Part shown: positions 7,788-16,671 of the stretch, in pieces
Layout: each line of letters opens with the position of its first letter
How positions within the stretch are numbered: the stretch's first letter is position 1
Assembly (NCBI GenBank): GCA_016715115.1
Contig: JADKBM010000016.1
Location: 682,001 to 746,000 of the forward strand
DNA length: 64,000 bases
Source of the DNA: Acidobacteriota bacterium
GTDB lineage: Bacteria; Acidobacteriota; Blastocatellia; Pyrinomonadales; Pyrinomonadaceae
Direction of reading: 5' to 3'
The notes under the pieces: model-generated
Told to the model about the DNA's origin: nothing
What the model saw: only the letters and a program-made list of their open reading frames with translations
Database searches by the model: none
Position numbers and translations under genes: made by a program

Positions 7788-9629
7788 ATGCTTCTTGTAA
7801 ATGAACTTTTGAATAATCGTTACCGCATCGTCCGCCAATTGGGCCACGGCGGAATGGGTGCGGTTTACGAGGCTCAAGACAGTGTCTTCGATACGACCTG
7901 CGCGATCAAGGAAATTATGATCGATACTGCGAAAGCGCCGAGCGCCCAGCAGCAGGAATTGATCAAGTCGGCGTTTGAGCGCGAAGCAAAGCTGCTGGCG
8001 AAGATCAAGCACGAAGTCGTGCCGCACGTCCGCGACTATTTTTCTCACGACAGCCGTCAGTTTTTGGTGATGGAACTGGTCGAAGGCAAGGACTTCGGCG
8101 AACTGATGGAAGACCGCAAGGTACCGTTTCCGGTCGAAGACGTCGTCCGTTGGATGCTGCAGCTGCTCGACGCGCTCGATTACCTGCACACGCAGAATCC
8201 GCCGATCTATCACCGTGATATCAAGCCGCAGAATCTGAAGATGACGCCGCGCGGAAAGATCAAGCTTCTCGATTTCGGGATCGCGAAGGGCGGCGCGCCT
8301 GAACCCGCAAATTCGTCGTCGATCGGCAATCAAACGTTCGTCGCCGCGACGCTGAACTATTCGCCGATAGAACAGACCTACCGCGTTCTCGATCCGGTTT
8401 TTCGTGAAGTTCTGTTGCAGCGATTCGAGTCCCGCATCAAAGTCGTGATGGATCAGGCTGCGGACGCCCGCTCGGACATCTATGCGCTCGGCGCGACGGC
8501 TTATCATATGCTGACCGGCACCTTGCCGATCGATTCGCTCAAGCGGACGACCGAAGTTTGGTCGGGAAAACAGGATCCGCTGGCGAACCCTGCCAGTCTG
8601 AACTCTCAGGTCCCGCCGGCGCTGGCGAATCTTTTAATGAAGTCGATGGAGATCGATCGTGATAATCGTTTTCCGTCCGCCCTCGAAATGGAGCTGGCAC
8701 TCAAAGAGGCGATGGGCAGCACCGCGGACCGGCCGATAACCGCGAGTTCGGAGGCGGCACCGACGTTCTTTCAGGCCTTTGACACCGAACCCGAAGCACG
8801 CGTTCCGTCGGTCACCGATGCGCCGACGATGCAGATTCCGGCCGATCAGATCGGCCAGCAGTTTGGCTCGCCGATCTCAGAACAGACGATTCAAATACAG
8901 CCGCCTGCGGGCAGTCCTTTCAATACGGGCGGTCAGCAACCGCCTCCGACGGGCAGTCAGTTCAACAGTCAACAACCGATCGGAAGCCCTTTCAACACCG
9001 GCGGCCAACCGCAACCGCCGCCGACGGGTGGTCAGTTCGACAGTCAGCAGCCGGTTGCGAGCCCCTTCAATACGGGCGGTCAACAACCCATTGGTAGCCC
9101 TTTCAATACCGGCGGCCAGCAACAGTCCGCAACCAATCAGTTCAACACCGGCGGACAGCCTCAAAATTCGGATCCGATCGTGATTCCGAGCGGGAGCAAT
9201 ACCGGTCAGCCCGGAACCTTCGGCGCCGCGGCATTTGCCGGCGGGCAGCAGTTCGCAAGTCCCGCCGCGGCCCCGAAAAAACGCGGAAAGGCTTTGTTTA
9301 TCGTAATCCCGCTGCTGGCGTTGCTATTCCTGGCGGTCGGCGGAGCGGGCGCCGGTTACTGGATCTGGAACCAGTCGCAAACTGTCACCGCGTCGCCGAC
9401 GCCGACGGCGACGCCGGCCTCGACAGTTTCGCCGTCACCGTCATCGACGGAAAAGGCTACGAAGACGGAAACACCGACTCCGACTGTTTCACCGACCGCT
9501 TCGCCGTCCGAGACGAAGACCGTAACGACGGTGCCGACGACCGTCAAGACGCCGCCGGTAAAGACCCAGAAACCCAAGACCCCGGCGCCGAAAAGAAACT
9601 CGGACTGCATTTTTACGGGGGACTGCTGA
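7788..9629 (+). CDS. PknB-type membrane serine/threonine protein kinase
   Basis: The protein has 613 residues. The N-terminal kinase domain is complete: glycine loop LGHGGMGAVYEAQD (19-31), Lys41 in CAIKE, catalytic loop YHRDIKPQN (about 144-152), DFG in LLDFGIAKG. A long low-complexity region follows (about 370-480) with Gly-Gln-Gln and SPFNTGGQ repeats. Then come one membrane helix (about 500-525, rich in Leu/Val/Ala) and a Thr/Pro/Ser-rich extracytoplasmic tail ending near two cysteines. The topology, with a cytoplasmic kinase, one helix and a short outside tail without PASTA repeats, is usual for acidobacterial Hanks-type kinases. Ligand and substrates are unknown. No phosphatase gene is adjacent. 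Confidence 0.9.
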   Translation: MLLVNELLNNRYRIVRQLGHGGMGAVYEAQDSVFDTTCAIKEIMIDTAKAPSAQQQELIKSAFEREAKLLAKIKHEVVPHVRDYFSHDSRQFLVMELVEGKDFGELMEDRKVPFPVEDVVRWMLQLLDALDYLHTQNPPIYHRDIKPQNLKMTPRGKIKLLDFGIAKGGAPEPANSSSIGNQTFVAATLNYSPIEQTYRVLDPVFREVLLQRFESRIKVVMDQAADARSDIYALGATAYHMLTGTLPIDSLKRTTEVWSGKQDPLANPASLNSQVPPALANLLMKSMEIDRDNRFPSALEMELALKEAMGSTADRPITASSEAAPTFFQAFDTEPEARVPSVTDAPTMQIPADQIGQQFGSPISEQTIQIQPPAGSPFNTGGQQPPPTGSQFNSQQPIGSPFNTGGQPQPPPTGGQFDSQQPVASPFNTGGQQPIGSPFNTGGQQQSATNQFNTGGQPQNSDPIVIPSGSNTGQPGTFGAAAFAGGQQFASPAAAPKKRGKALFIVIPLLALLFLAVGGAGAGYWIWNQSQTVTASPTPTATPASTVSPSPSSTEKATKTETPTPTVSPTASPSETKTVTTVPTTVKTPPVKTQKPKTPAPKRNSDCIFTGDC

Positions 9630-9673
9630 TCAACGGACATCCGCACGCCTTCTATGGCCATCGTAAACCGGGT

Positions 9674-9723
9674 GGTTTTCTTGATTCGATACGTCGCGAG
9701 ACGTATTATGCAAAAAGAAAACC
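9674..9723. terminator. Two-tier hairpin after the kinase gene
   Basis: The outer stem is GGTTTTCTT (9674-9682) with AAGAAAACC (9715-9723). The inner stem is ATACGTC (9689-9695) with GACGTAT (9700-9706) around a GCGA loop. It lies in the spacer between two same-direction genes and probably works as a terminator; an RNA-level switch cannot be excluded. Confidence 0.55.
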
Positions 9724-9784
9724 AACGGTCCGTCCGATTCCGGAGGGTTGATTTCAAATTTAGGTCGATTAATTCGAAATTGTT

Positions 9785-10921
9785 ATGAAACGAAAATTTG
9801 CTTTATTACTGGTGTTCGGCACCATGTTAGTCGGGTCGCTGCAGATGATCGAGGGCGTTTCGGCCCAGTCTCGTCTGACGCTCGCAATGATTCTGACGGG
9901 TTTGCAGACCAAAGGCACGACACCCGAAACAAGTACGCTGGCGAAGCGCAACGTCTATATTCAGCGAAAGGTCGAAGCGTCCGGGGTGACGTTTCGTCTC
10001 ACGCCGGATCTTGAAAATGAGCTCCGAAACGCGGGTGCGACGCCGACGCTGATCGCGGCGATCCGCCGGGCCGGACCGACGACGGTTCAAACGCCGACAC
10101 CGACCACGACAGGTCGCCCGCGCGCGATCTTCAAGAACCTTTGGATCGATTACGACGTCACCGAGGGTGGCCAGATCGGGATGCGGATCCACGTCAAGTT
10201 CACGACCCTTTCGATGCGAAGCCTTGATTCGTATCTGGCGATCTACTTTACGAACAGTGCGGGAGCCCCGCTCAAGGATCGCAACGACAAGTTCAACAGT
10301 TCGTCGGGCGATGTTGCCGTCTATCGTGAGATGAAACCCGGTTACGATTCCACGGATTACGATGATCTGACGGTCTTTATGCCTTACGACGAACTCGATC
10401 TGAACCCCGGAAAATACACGCTCGGGATGGACGTTAAAATCATCTACAAGGCAGGCGGGCTGATCCAGGATCTGACCAAGAAAGCATTTGAGTACACCAA
10501 GAGCGACGTTATCGAACGCGATTCCGAATCGGTCAGCGCAACCGTCAACCGCGTCTGGATCGACTATAACGTAACGCAAGGCGGCAAGCGCGGGATGCTC
10601 ATCCACGTCAGCTTCGAGGTTACGGGACTTCAGGGCATCGACTCGGCACTCGCCGTGCGTGTTATGAAAACCGACGGAGGTTTCCTGCCGAGCAGCAGTT
10701 CGGGATATTCGAACGATGACGACGAACTCGAGATCTTGTATGCGATGAAGCCCGGTTACCCGACGAGCGTCTTTAAGGACGCGACCGTTTTCTTGCCTTA
10801 CAACGAGATCGTTATCGGCAAAGGAAAATGGGATTTGAAGTTGGATTTTGACCTCAAATACGAGGATGGCGAACTCATCAAGCATCTCGATGTCTATGAA
10901 TTCGAGTTTACCCGGAATTAG
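9785..10921 (+). CDS. Secreted protein with two copies of a beta-rich domain
   Basis: The protein has 378 residues. A signal peptide (about residues 1-27, ending VSAQ) is followed by a short helical segment and a Thr-Pro linker. Two homologous domains of about 120 residues each then follow. They align through LWIDYDVTEGGQIGMRIHV and VWIDYNVTQGGKRGMLIHV, then YREMKPGYDSTDYDDLTVFM and YAMKPGYPTSVFKDATVFL, then NPGKYTLGMDV and GKGKWDLKLDF. The pattern suggests two beta sandwiches, probably periplasmic or outer surface. No enzymatic residues are apparent. It follows the kinase gene but is separated by a strong hairpin, so a functional link is only suggested by position. Confidence 0.75.
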   Translation: MKRKFALLLVFGTMLVGSLQMIEGVSAQSRLTLAMILTGLQTKGTTPETSTLAKRNVYIQRKVEASGVTFRLTPDLENELRNAGATPTLIAAIRRAGPTTVQTPTPTTTGRPRAIFKNLWIDYDVTEGGQIGMRIHVKFTTLSMRSLDSYLAIYFTNSAGAPLKDRNDKFNSSSGDVAVYREMKPGYDSTDYDDLTVFMPYDELDLNPGKYTLGMDVKIIYKAGGLIQDLTKKAFEYTKSDVIERDSESVSATVNRVWIDYNVTQGGKRGMLIHVSFEVTGLQGIDSALAVRVMKTDGGFLPSSSSGYSNDDDELEILYAMKPGYPTSVFKDATVFLPYNEIVIGKGKWDLKLDFDLKYEDGELIKHLDVYEFEFTRN

Positions 10922-10942
10922 TTCCCGAACAGGTTCGATCCC

Positions 10943-10973
10943 AAAAGCGCTTCGGCATCGGAGCGCTTTTTTC
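10943..10973. terminator. Bidirectional intrinsic terminator
   Basis: AAAAGCGCT (10943-10951) pairs with AGCGCTTTT (10962-10970) and is followed by more T residues. It lies between convergent genes; the last bases overlap the comEC stop codon. Confidence 0.8.
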
Positions 10974-13632
10974 ATTTGACGAAAGAATCGAAAAGCAGAT
11001 CGCGTCCGTCGGTCGAGAACGTGGCCGTTCCGGATTCGCCGGTCGTCGTCACGATCGCGCCGGAATCGCGCCAGCGCTCGACGACCTCGCCATCGGGGTG
11101 TCCGAACGGCGACTCGAGTCCGACCGGGATCAAAGCGTAAACGGCGCGGGTTCGAGCGATGAATGCCGCGACCGACGATGTGCGGCTCCCGTGATGCGGA
11201 ACTTTGACGACATCGGCGCGGATGTCGATCCCGTCGGCAATCAGGTTTCGTTCGGCATCGGATTCAATATCGCCGGTGAACAAAAATGACCGTTCGCCGA
11301 AGATGATTCGGAGCACGACCGATTCGTTGTTTCCGGTGGCGCTGACGCCGTTTTCGGTCGGATGAAGGACTTCGACGCGGGCTCCGCCGATGTCGAGCAA
11401 CGCGCCGCGCCGAACCTCGGACACCGGAATCGCCCTGGCCCTCAGAACGCTCACAAGCGCACGAAAATCGGGGTCGTCGGGGGCCTCGCGGCCAATGAAC
11501 ACGTTTCGAACGGCGAAGTTTCGCGCGACATCCGCCAGGCCCTGAATGTGATCGGCGTCGGCGTGCGTCGCGACGAGATAATCGACACGCGAGAGCCCCC
11601 GATGCCACAAAAATCTCGAAACGACCGCTTCGCCGATCGTCATCCGGTCCGGCTCGAACGGCTCGCTCGTCCCGTCCACGCGTTCGACGCTGAGTCTTTG
11701 ATAGTTGGGCCGTCCGCCGCCGTCGATGAGCATAGTTTCGCCGTTCGGAAACGTGACAAGCGCCGAATCGCCCTGACCGACATCGATGAAATCGACGCGC
11801 AGACGGCCGTCGGCGCGCGGCGCGCTGAACGGATGAAACGCGACGATCGCGACCAGACAGACCGCGGCTGTGATCATACGGCCGTTGCGAACCCGCGGCT
11901 GTGGCGCAAGTTCGAACGGGTTCCAGCGATTCAAACGCCACGCCAGGACGATCAGCGGAAAATAGAAGAGAACATAGACCGCCTGGAACGGTCCGGTGTA
12001 GACCGGTGAACGAAATCCGCCGAGTCCAAACGCCGCGAACATGCGTGGTCCGAACAAAAGGACGGAGTTCAGCGCGTCGGTCAGCGCGACCAGCGGAACC
12101 GCCGCGTATTCGCTGAAGAGCGAAACGACCAAGGCCGCGAGACCCGCGAAGCTCTCGATCGCGAGAAGAAACCCGACCCAAAGATTGAGCGCGACCGACC
12201 CGAACGCGACACGGTTGAAATAGCAGACGGACAAAGGCAGAAGCGCCGCCTGCACGATCAGCGAAACAACCACTCCTTCAAAAAAGTAGCGAACCAAAAT
12301 CGGCGCGAACTTCGCACGTCCCGACTTCAGCAAGTTCGCCGACCAGATATTGCGCCGCGAATCGATCTCCCAGATCTCACTTCGCCAGTAGATCGATTCG
12401 CAAAACCTGATCAGCAAAGGCGGCGCGCTGGGCGGGAACGGATGTTCGGCGGTCGGTCGCCATTCGCCGATCGCACGCATCTTCTCGATCAGCGGAAACG
12501 CGGCGGCGACGATTGCGCCGACGCTCACGAACGTCAGTTGAAACGAAGGCGAGAACAGCTCGGACGGGCGCCACACGAGAATCGCGAACGCGCACATTCC
12601 GAACAGATTCAACAGGTTGCCGTCCCGGTAGATGGCCCGCGCGAAAAGCACGACGGAGAACATCAGCGCCGCGCGGACAACCGGAACCTCGGCGCCGACG
12701 GCAATCGCGTACGCCCAGATCATCGAACCCGCGATCAGCAGCTGTCGCCAGCGGCTTTGCCTCAAGAAATGCAGGATAGCGACGATCAATCCGCCGATGA
12801 ATGTGATGTGAAGCCCGGAAATCACGAGAATATGAAACGTCCCGCCGTCGCGAAAGAGCTCCGCGGTCTCGCGGTCGAGGAACTGCTTGTTGCCGAGCAG
12901 CGACGCGATCAACACGCCGGCCGTCGAGACGCCGAACGCTTCACGAAACGCGCCGATCAGGCTCTTCCGGGCTCGGTATAGGACCTCGAACGGACCGCCG
13001 CCCGCTTCGAGCTTGGTAATCAGAAATGGGCTCTTGATCGTCCCGGCTGCGTCGATCGACTGCGCATCGAGTTGCGCGATCCGCGAGACAGTTCCGGGAT
13101 TCCGAAAGTTCTCGTCACGGTCGAGTCGGACGACGATATCGACCATATCTCCATAGCCGAGACCGAGATTCCTGTAATCCGACTCGATCTCCTGGTTTGC
13201 CGCCGGCGCAAAGAGCTTGACGCGCCCCGTCGCACGCTGTCGAGCTCCGCGGACAACGACCGAGTCGACGCTAACCTCGATGAAGCGTCCGCCGACCGCG
13301 TCTTCGGGTTCAGCGACGAGGACGCCCCGAACTTCGAGTGGTTCCCTGGAGCCGATCGCGCCGCGTTCGAACATCGAACGTATCCGGTGCGAAGCCGGGA
13401 CGTCGAGGGCGTAAGCGGCGGCGCCTGCCGCAAAAAATGCGAGAAGCACATAGCCGCCGGAATACGAACGACCGGTCGAGACGGCGCCGAGGGCCGCGAG
13501 GATGCAAACCGGAAGCGCGGCCCAAAGCGGGATCGAAACGAACTTCGCGACGATGATCCCGGAAGAGAAGGCGGCAACGAGCCACAGAAACGGAAAGCGT
13601 GAGAACGCCCTGAGCGAGGATTGGTCCAACAT
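10972..13632 (-). CDS. comEC: ComEC/Rec2 DNA uptake channel protein
   Basis: The protein has 886 residues and the classic three parts. The N-terminal membrane/OB region is DUF4131-like (about 1-220). The central competence domain has many helices, including the conserved run LVISGLHITFIGGL (about 270-285). The C-terminal metallo-beta-lactamase-like domain starts at DFIDVGQGDSALV, with LIDGGG and metal-ligand motif THADADHIQGL. In competent bacteria ComEC carries single-stranded DNA across the inner membrane, and the C-terminal domain may degrade the other strand. It lies 18 nt downstream of comEA on the same strand, so the pair is probably one transcript. The domains appear intact. Confidence 0.93.
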   Translation of the reverse strand: MLDQSSLRAFSRFPFLWLVAAFSSGIIVAKFVSIPLWAALPVCILAALGAVSTGRSYSGGYVLLAFFAAGAAAYALDVPASHRIRSMFERGAIGSREPLEVRGVLVAEPEDAVGGRFIEVSVDSVVVRGARQRATGRVKLFAPAANQEIESDYRNLGLGYGDMVDIVVRLDRDENFRNPGTVSRIAQLDAQSIDAAGTIKSPFLITKLEAGGGPFEVLYRARKSLIGAFREAFGVSTAGVLIASLLGNKQFLDRETAELFRDGGTFHILVISGLHITFIGGLIVAILHFLRQSRWRQLLIAGSMIWAYAIAVGAEVPVVRAALMFSVVLFARAIYRDGNLLNLFGMCAFAILVWRPSELFSPSFQLTFVSVGAIVAAAFPLIEKMRAIGEWRPTAEHPFPPSAPPLLIRFCESIYWRSEIWEIDSRRNIWSANLLKSGRAKFAPILVRYFFEGVVVSLIVQAALLPLSVCYFNRVAFGSVALNLWVGFLLAIESFAGLAALVVSLFSEYAAVPLVALTDALNSVLLFGPRMFAAFGLGGFRSPVYTGPFQAVYVLFYFPLIVLAWRLNRWNPFELAPQPRVRNGRMITAAVCLVAIVAFHPFSAPRADGRLRVDFIDVGQGDSALVTFPNGETMLIDGGGRPNYQRLSVERVDGTSEPFEPDRMTIGEAVVSRFLWHRGLSRVDYLVATHADADHIQGLADVARNFAVRNVFIGREAPDDPDFRALVSVLRARAIPVSEVRRGALLDIGGARVEVLHPTENGVSATGNNESVVLRIIFGERSFLFTGDIESDAERNLIADGIDIRADVVKVPHHGSRTSSVAAFIARTRAVYALIPVGLESPFGHPDGEVVERWRDSGAIVTTTGESGTATFSTDGRDLLFDSFVK

Positions 13633-13650
13633 AAATTGTGATTGTCCGGG

Positions 13651-13995
13651 TTAGCGGACGGTGACGGCGTCTCGGATCTTGCGAAAGCGGCCGTCGCTCA
13701 TTCCGTGGACGAGGATGACGTCCGATGTCTTGCGAAACGGTCCGAATTTCTCTCGATGTTCAACGATTTTTGCAGCGAGTTTCGGTCCGATATCGGGCAG
13801 CTTTTCGATCTCGGCGACCGTCGCGGTATTGAGGTTGAGACGCTCTGTCGCTTCTTTTTCTTTAGATTCAACAATTAAACCTTGTTTAGGCGCGTTTTGG
13901 CATCCACAAAGCGCCAAAACGGCCAAAATCAGTGAAGCCGCAAGCTTAATTGTTACCGTGCAAATGTTGCAATCATTAGAGTTATGAGGTTGCAT
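13651..13995 (-). CDS. comEA: ComEA-like helix-hairpin-helix DNA-binding lipoprotein
   Basis: The protein has 114 residues. A signal sequence with a lipobox-like LALCGC (Cys near residue 32) indicates a lipid anchor. The C-terminal half has the ComEA helix-hairpin-helix: RLNLNTATVAEIEKLPDIG, then AAKIVEHREKFGPF. The family binds incoming double-stranded DNA at the membrane and passes it to ComEC, which is encoded directly downstream. The N-terminus before the hydrophobic stretch (MQPHNSNDCNIC) is unusually Cys-rich and the true start could be later. Confidence 0.85.
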   Translation of the reverse strand: MQPHNSNDCNICTVTIKLAASLILAVLALCGCQNAPKQGLIVESKEKEATERLNLNTATVAEIEKLPDIGPKLAAKIVEHREKFGPFRKTSDVILVHGMSDGRFRKIRDAVTVR

Positions 13996-14057
13996 ATTTG
14001 GTTTGTCGAGGGTATGTGCAAAATGTTAAAAGTTCATTACATTGCAACATTTAACCG

Positions 14058-14106
14058 TGTGGAAAAGAGGTTTTCCACAGAGTTTTCCACAGGAATCTGT
14101 GGAAAA
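14058..14106. promoter_or_regulatory. Cluster of four TTTTCCACA boxes (DnaA-box-like)
   Basis: TTTTCCACA occurs at 14071-14079 and 14083-14091 on the plus strand and, as TGTGGAAAA, at 14058-14066 and 14098-14106. Each is one base from the DnaA box TTATCCACA. Paired head to head they also make two hairpins with 4-nt loops. The cluster sits between the 3' end of ftsK and the 5' end of comEA. DnaA binding and tandem terminators are both possible. Confidence 0.5.
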
Positions 14107-14127
14107 CCGAGGATGAAATCTACGGGC

Positions 14128-16590
14128 CTAACTGCCCATTTCTTCGAGATCGGCGAGGTCGTCGTAAGCCTTCTGAAGGATCGGCCGGGCGCGGGTGCTG
14201 CCGTCCATTTCGCCGATGTATCCTTCGCGGACCATCGCGTCGAGAATCGCCGCCGCGCGGCCGTATCCGATCCGCAAATGGCGTTGCAATAGAGACGTCG
14301 AAGCGCGTTTCGCGCCGACGACACTTCGGACTGCGTCCCAGAAAAGCGGATCCTTGCGGCCCGGAAGATCGCCGGAATCGTCGAGTTCCTCGTCGGTCTT
14401 CGTGATCGACGTGTCGTATTCCGGTTTGCCCTGCGCCTTGATATGTTCGACGATCTTGTGGATCTCCTTTTCATCGACGAACGCCCCGTGAACGCGCACG
14501 AGCTGCGAGGTCGCCGGCGGCAGGAAAAGCATATCGCCGCGGCCGAGAAGACGTTCCGAACCGTTGGCGTCGATGATCGTCCGCGAGTCGACCTTTGAAG
14601 AAACCCGGAAACTGATCCGGGCCGGAAAATTGGCCTTGATCAAGCCCGTGATGACATCGACCGAAGGACGCTGCGTCGCGAGAACAAGGTGAATTCCCAC
14701 CGCGCGCGCCATCTGCGCCAGACGCGTGATCGACTCTTCGACTTCCTTTCCCGAAACCATCATCAGATCGGCAAGTTCGTCGATGATGATCACGATGTAA
14801 GGAAGCGTCGGCCAGGGGTTTCCGTCGTCGTCGAACATCTTCGCCGCGTTGCGTTTCTTGACCTCGACGTTGTAGCCGTCGATGTTGCGGACACCCCAGC
14901 CGGCAAGTTCCTTGTAGCGGCGTTCCATCTCGGAAACCGCCCACCGCAAGGAGATCGCGGCGCGCTTCGGGTCGGTGATTATCGGCGTCGCGAGATGCGG
15001 AATGTCGGCGTAAACGCCGAGTTCGAGCCGCTTCGGATCGACCATAATGAACTTGACCTCGTCCGGTTTCGCCTTGTAAAGAACTGAGACGACGAGCGTG
15101 TTGACGCCGACCGATTTGCCCGCGCCGGTCGCGCCGGCGATAAGCAAATGCGGCATCTTCGCCAGATCGGCGATGTAGTTGAGCCCGTCGATGGTCTTGC
15201 CGAGCGCGATCGTCAGCAACGAATTCGAGTCCTTGAACTTGCGCGACTCGATCACCTCACGGAGCTGGATCGTTTCCCGTTCGCGGTTCGGAACCTCGAT
15301 CCCGACATAGGCTTTGCCCGGAATACGGTCGATGCGGATCGACTCGGCTTCGAGTGCGAGGCAAAGATCGTCCGAAAGCCCCGTCACGCGCGAGTATTTG
15401 ACGCCCGGGTCGGGTTTGAACTCGTAGGTCGTGACGACCGGGCCCTGGCAAATATGCATCACGCGGCCGTTGACGTTGAATTCCTTCGTTTTTTCCGCGA
15501 GTTCCTCGGCAATCGCGAGCAGTTCTTCATCTTTCTGCTCGATGCGCGCCGCCGGCGGAACAAGAAAATCCGTCGTCGGAAGCAAATACCCGTCATAGTT
15601 CCGCATTTTCTTTGCCGGCTTGAACTCTTCGGGCTCGAGGTCGCCGTCATCGATCCGGATCGCCTCGAGATCGCCTGTCTGACGCACAGGCGAGATCGGG
15701 ATCTTCGCGCTTTCGGCGATCAGGTCCTCGAACGGCGGCGCATCGTCATCGATCGCCGGTTCGTCCGCGCCCGAAATGGTCGGCGGGACGATCTCCGATG
15801 GTTCGAACGGCGCGACATCGTCGGCCGGAACGGTCGCGGGTTCGGATTTCGGCTCGTCGAAAATCGCCGCAACACTTTCGCGGATCTTGACCTCTTTGGT
15901 CGGAAACGGTACGGTGTCGCCCTTCAGGATCACCGGCGCCTCCTTTTTCGCTTTCGGAACCGGGAGTTCCTTTGTTTCAGCTGTGGCCGCGATGCTTTCA
16001 CGTCCGCGGCGCTTGGCGCGCCATTCCGCAATGTGAACGCCCAGATTCCGGAACGCAAAACTGAAAGTGCCGAAAAACCAACCGAGGGACAGATTGGTGA
16101 TCAGGATCAACGCCGCGACCGCGACGGCAAACAAGAGCACGATGGTGCCGATCTTGCCGAGCAATCCGAAAAACATCTGTTGGAAAAAGACGCCGACCAC
16201 GCCGCCGTGAAATCCGAACATCGCCGCGAGGCTGGACAGCGCCGCAACGAAGACGACGTAACCGATGACGTGCCCAACGGAAACCCGCAGATCCTGAGAG
16301 CGAAACACGCGCCAGGCCATCAGCGCGACCAATCCGGGAAGCAAATAGGAGATCACCCCGACGGCCGACATCAGCGCCTCGGCGAAGTTCGCACCGACGA
16401 CACCGATCCAGTTCTGCGTTTTCTGGGTCGAAGAGGTGTTGAAGGTAGGATCGCCGACATCGTACGAAACGAGACACAGAAAAACGAGCAACGCCAACGC
16501 GACAAGGATCACGGCGATCACCTCGTTCGTGTGCGTGTGCTTCTTTCTGGTCTCGGCTTTTTTTCGTACGGCAGTTGCCATCTTATTCAA
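14128..16590 (-). CDS. ftsK: DNA translocase FtsK/SpoIIIE
   Basis: The protein has 820 residues. Four membrane helices lie in the first 190 residues, then an acidic/Pro-rich linker of about 150 residues. The motor follows, with Walker A in AGATGAGKSVGVN and Walker B in YIVIIIDELADLMM, then the conserved LATQRPSVDVITG. The C-terminal gamma winged helix is present (TSLLQRHLRIGYGRAAAILD), which in the family recognises polar KOPS sequences. It pumps chromosome ends across the closing septum and activates XerCD. The start at 16590 has an alternative four codons later (MATAVRKK). No sign of damage. Confidence 0.95.
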   Translation of the reverse strand: MNKMATAVRKKAETRKKHTHTNEVIAVILVALALLVFLCLVSYDVGDPTFNTSSTQKTQNWIGVVGANFAEALMSAVGVISYLLPGLVALMAWRVFRSQDLRVSVGHVIGYVVFVAALSSLAAMFGFHGGVVGVFFQQMFFGLLGKIGTIVLLFAVAVAALILITNLSLGWFFGTFSFAFRNLGVHIAEWRAKRRGRESIAATAETKELPVPKAKKEAPVILKGDTVPFPTKEVKIRESVAAIFDEPKSEPATVPADDVAPFEPSEIVPPTISGADEPAIDDDAPPFEDLIAESAKIPISPVRQTGDLEAIRIDDGDLEPEEFKPAKKMRNYDGYLLPTTDFLVPPAARIEQKDEELLAIAEELAEKTKEFNVNGRVMHICQGPVVTTYEFKPDPGVKYSRVTGLSDDLCLALEAESIRIDRIPGKAYVGIEVPNRERETIQLREVIESRKFKDSNSLLTIALGKTIDGLNYIADLAKMPHLLIAGATGAGKSVGVNTLVVSVLYKAKPDEVKFIMVDPKRLELGVYADIPHLATPIITDPKRAAISLRWAVSEMERRYKELAGWGVRNIDGYNVEVKKRNAAKMFDDDGNPWPTLPYIVIIIDELADLMMVSGKEVEESITRLAQMARAVGIHLVLATQRPSVDVITGLIKANFPARISFRVSSKVDSRTIIDANGSERLLGRGDMLFLPPATSQLVRVHGAFVDEKEIHKIVEHIKAQGKPEYDTSITKTDEELDDSGDLPGRKDPLFWDAVRSVVGAKRASTSLLQRHLRIGYGRAAAILDAMVREGYIGEMDGSTRARPILQKAYDDLADLEEMGS

Positions 16591-16671
16591 TCGTTGCTGC
16601 TGGTTCTCTGATCATTTCGACGTCATCGGCGCTCTTTCCTGTTCCGGCCCGGCGGCACTACGCGCAAAGGA

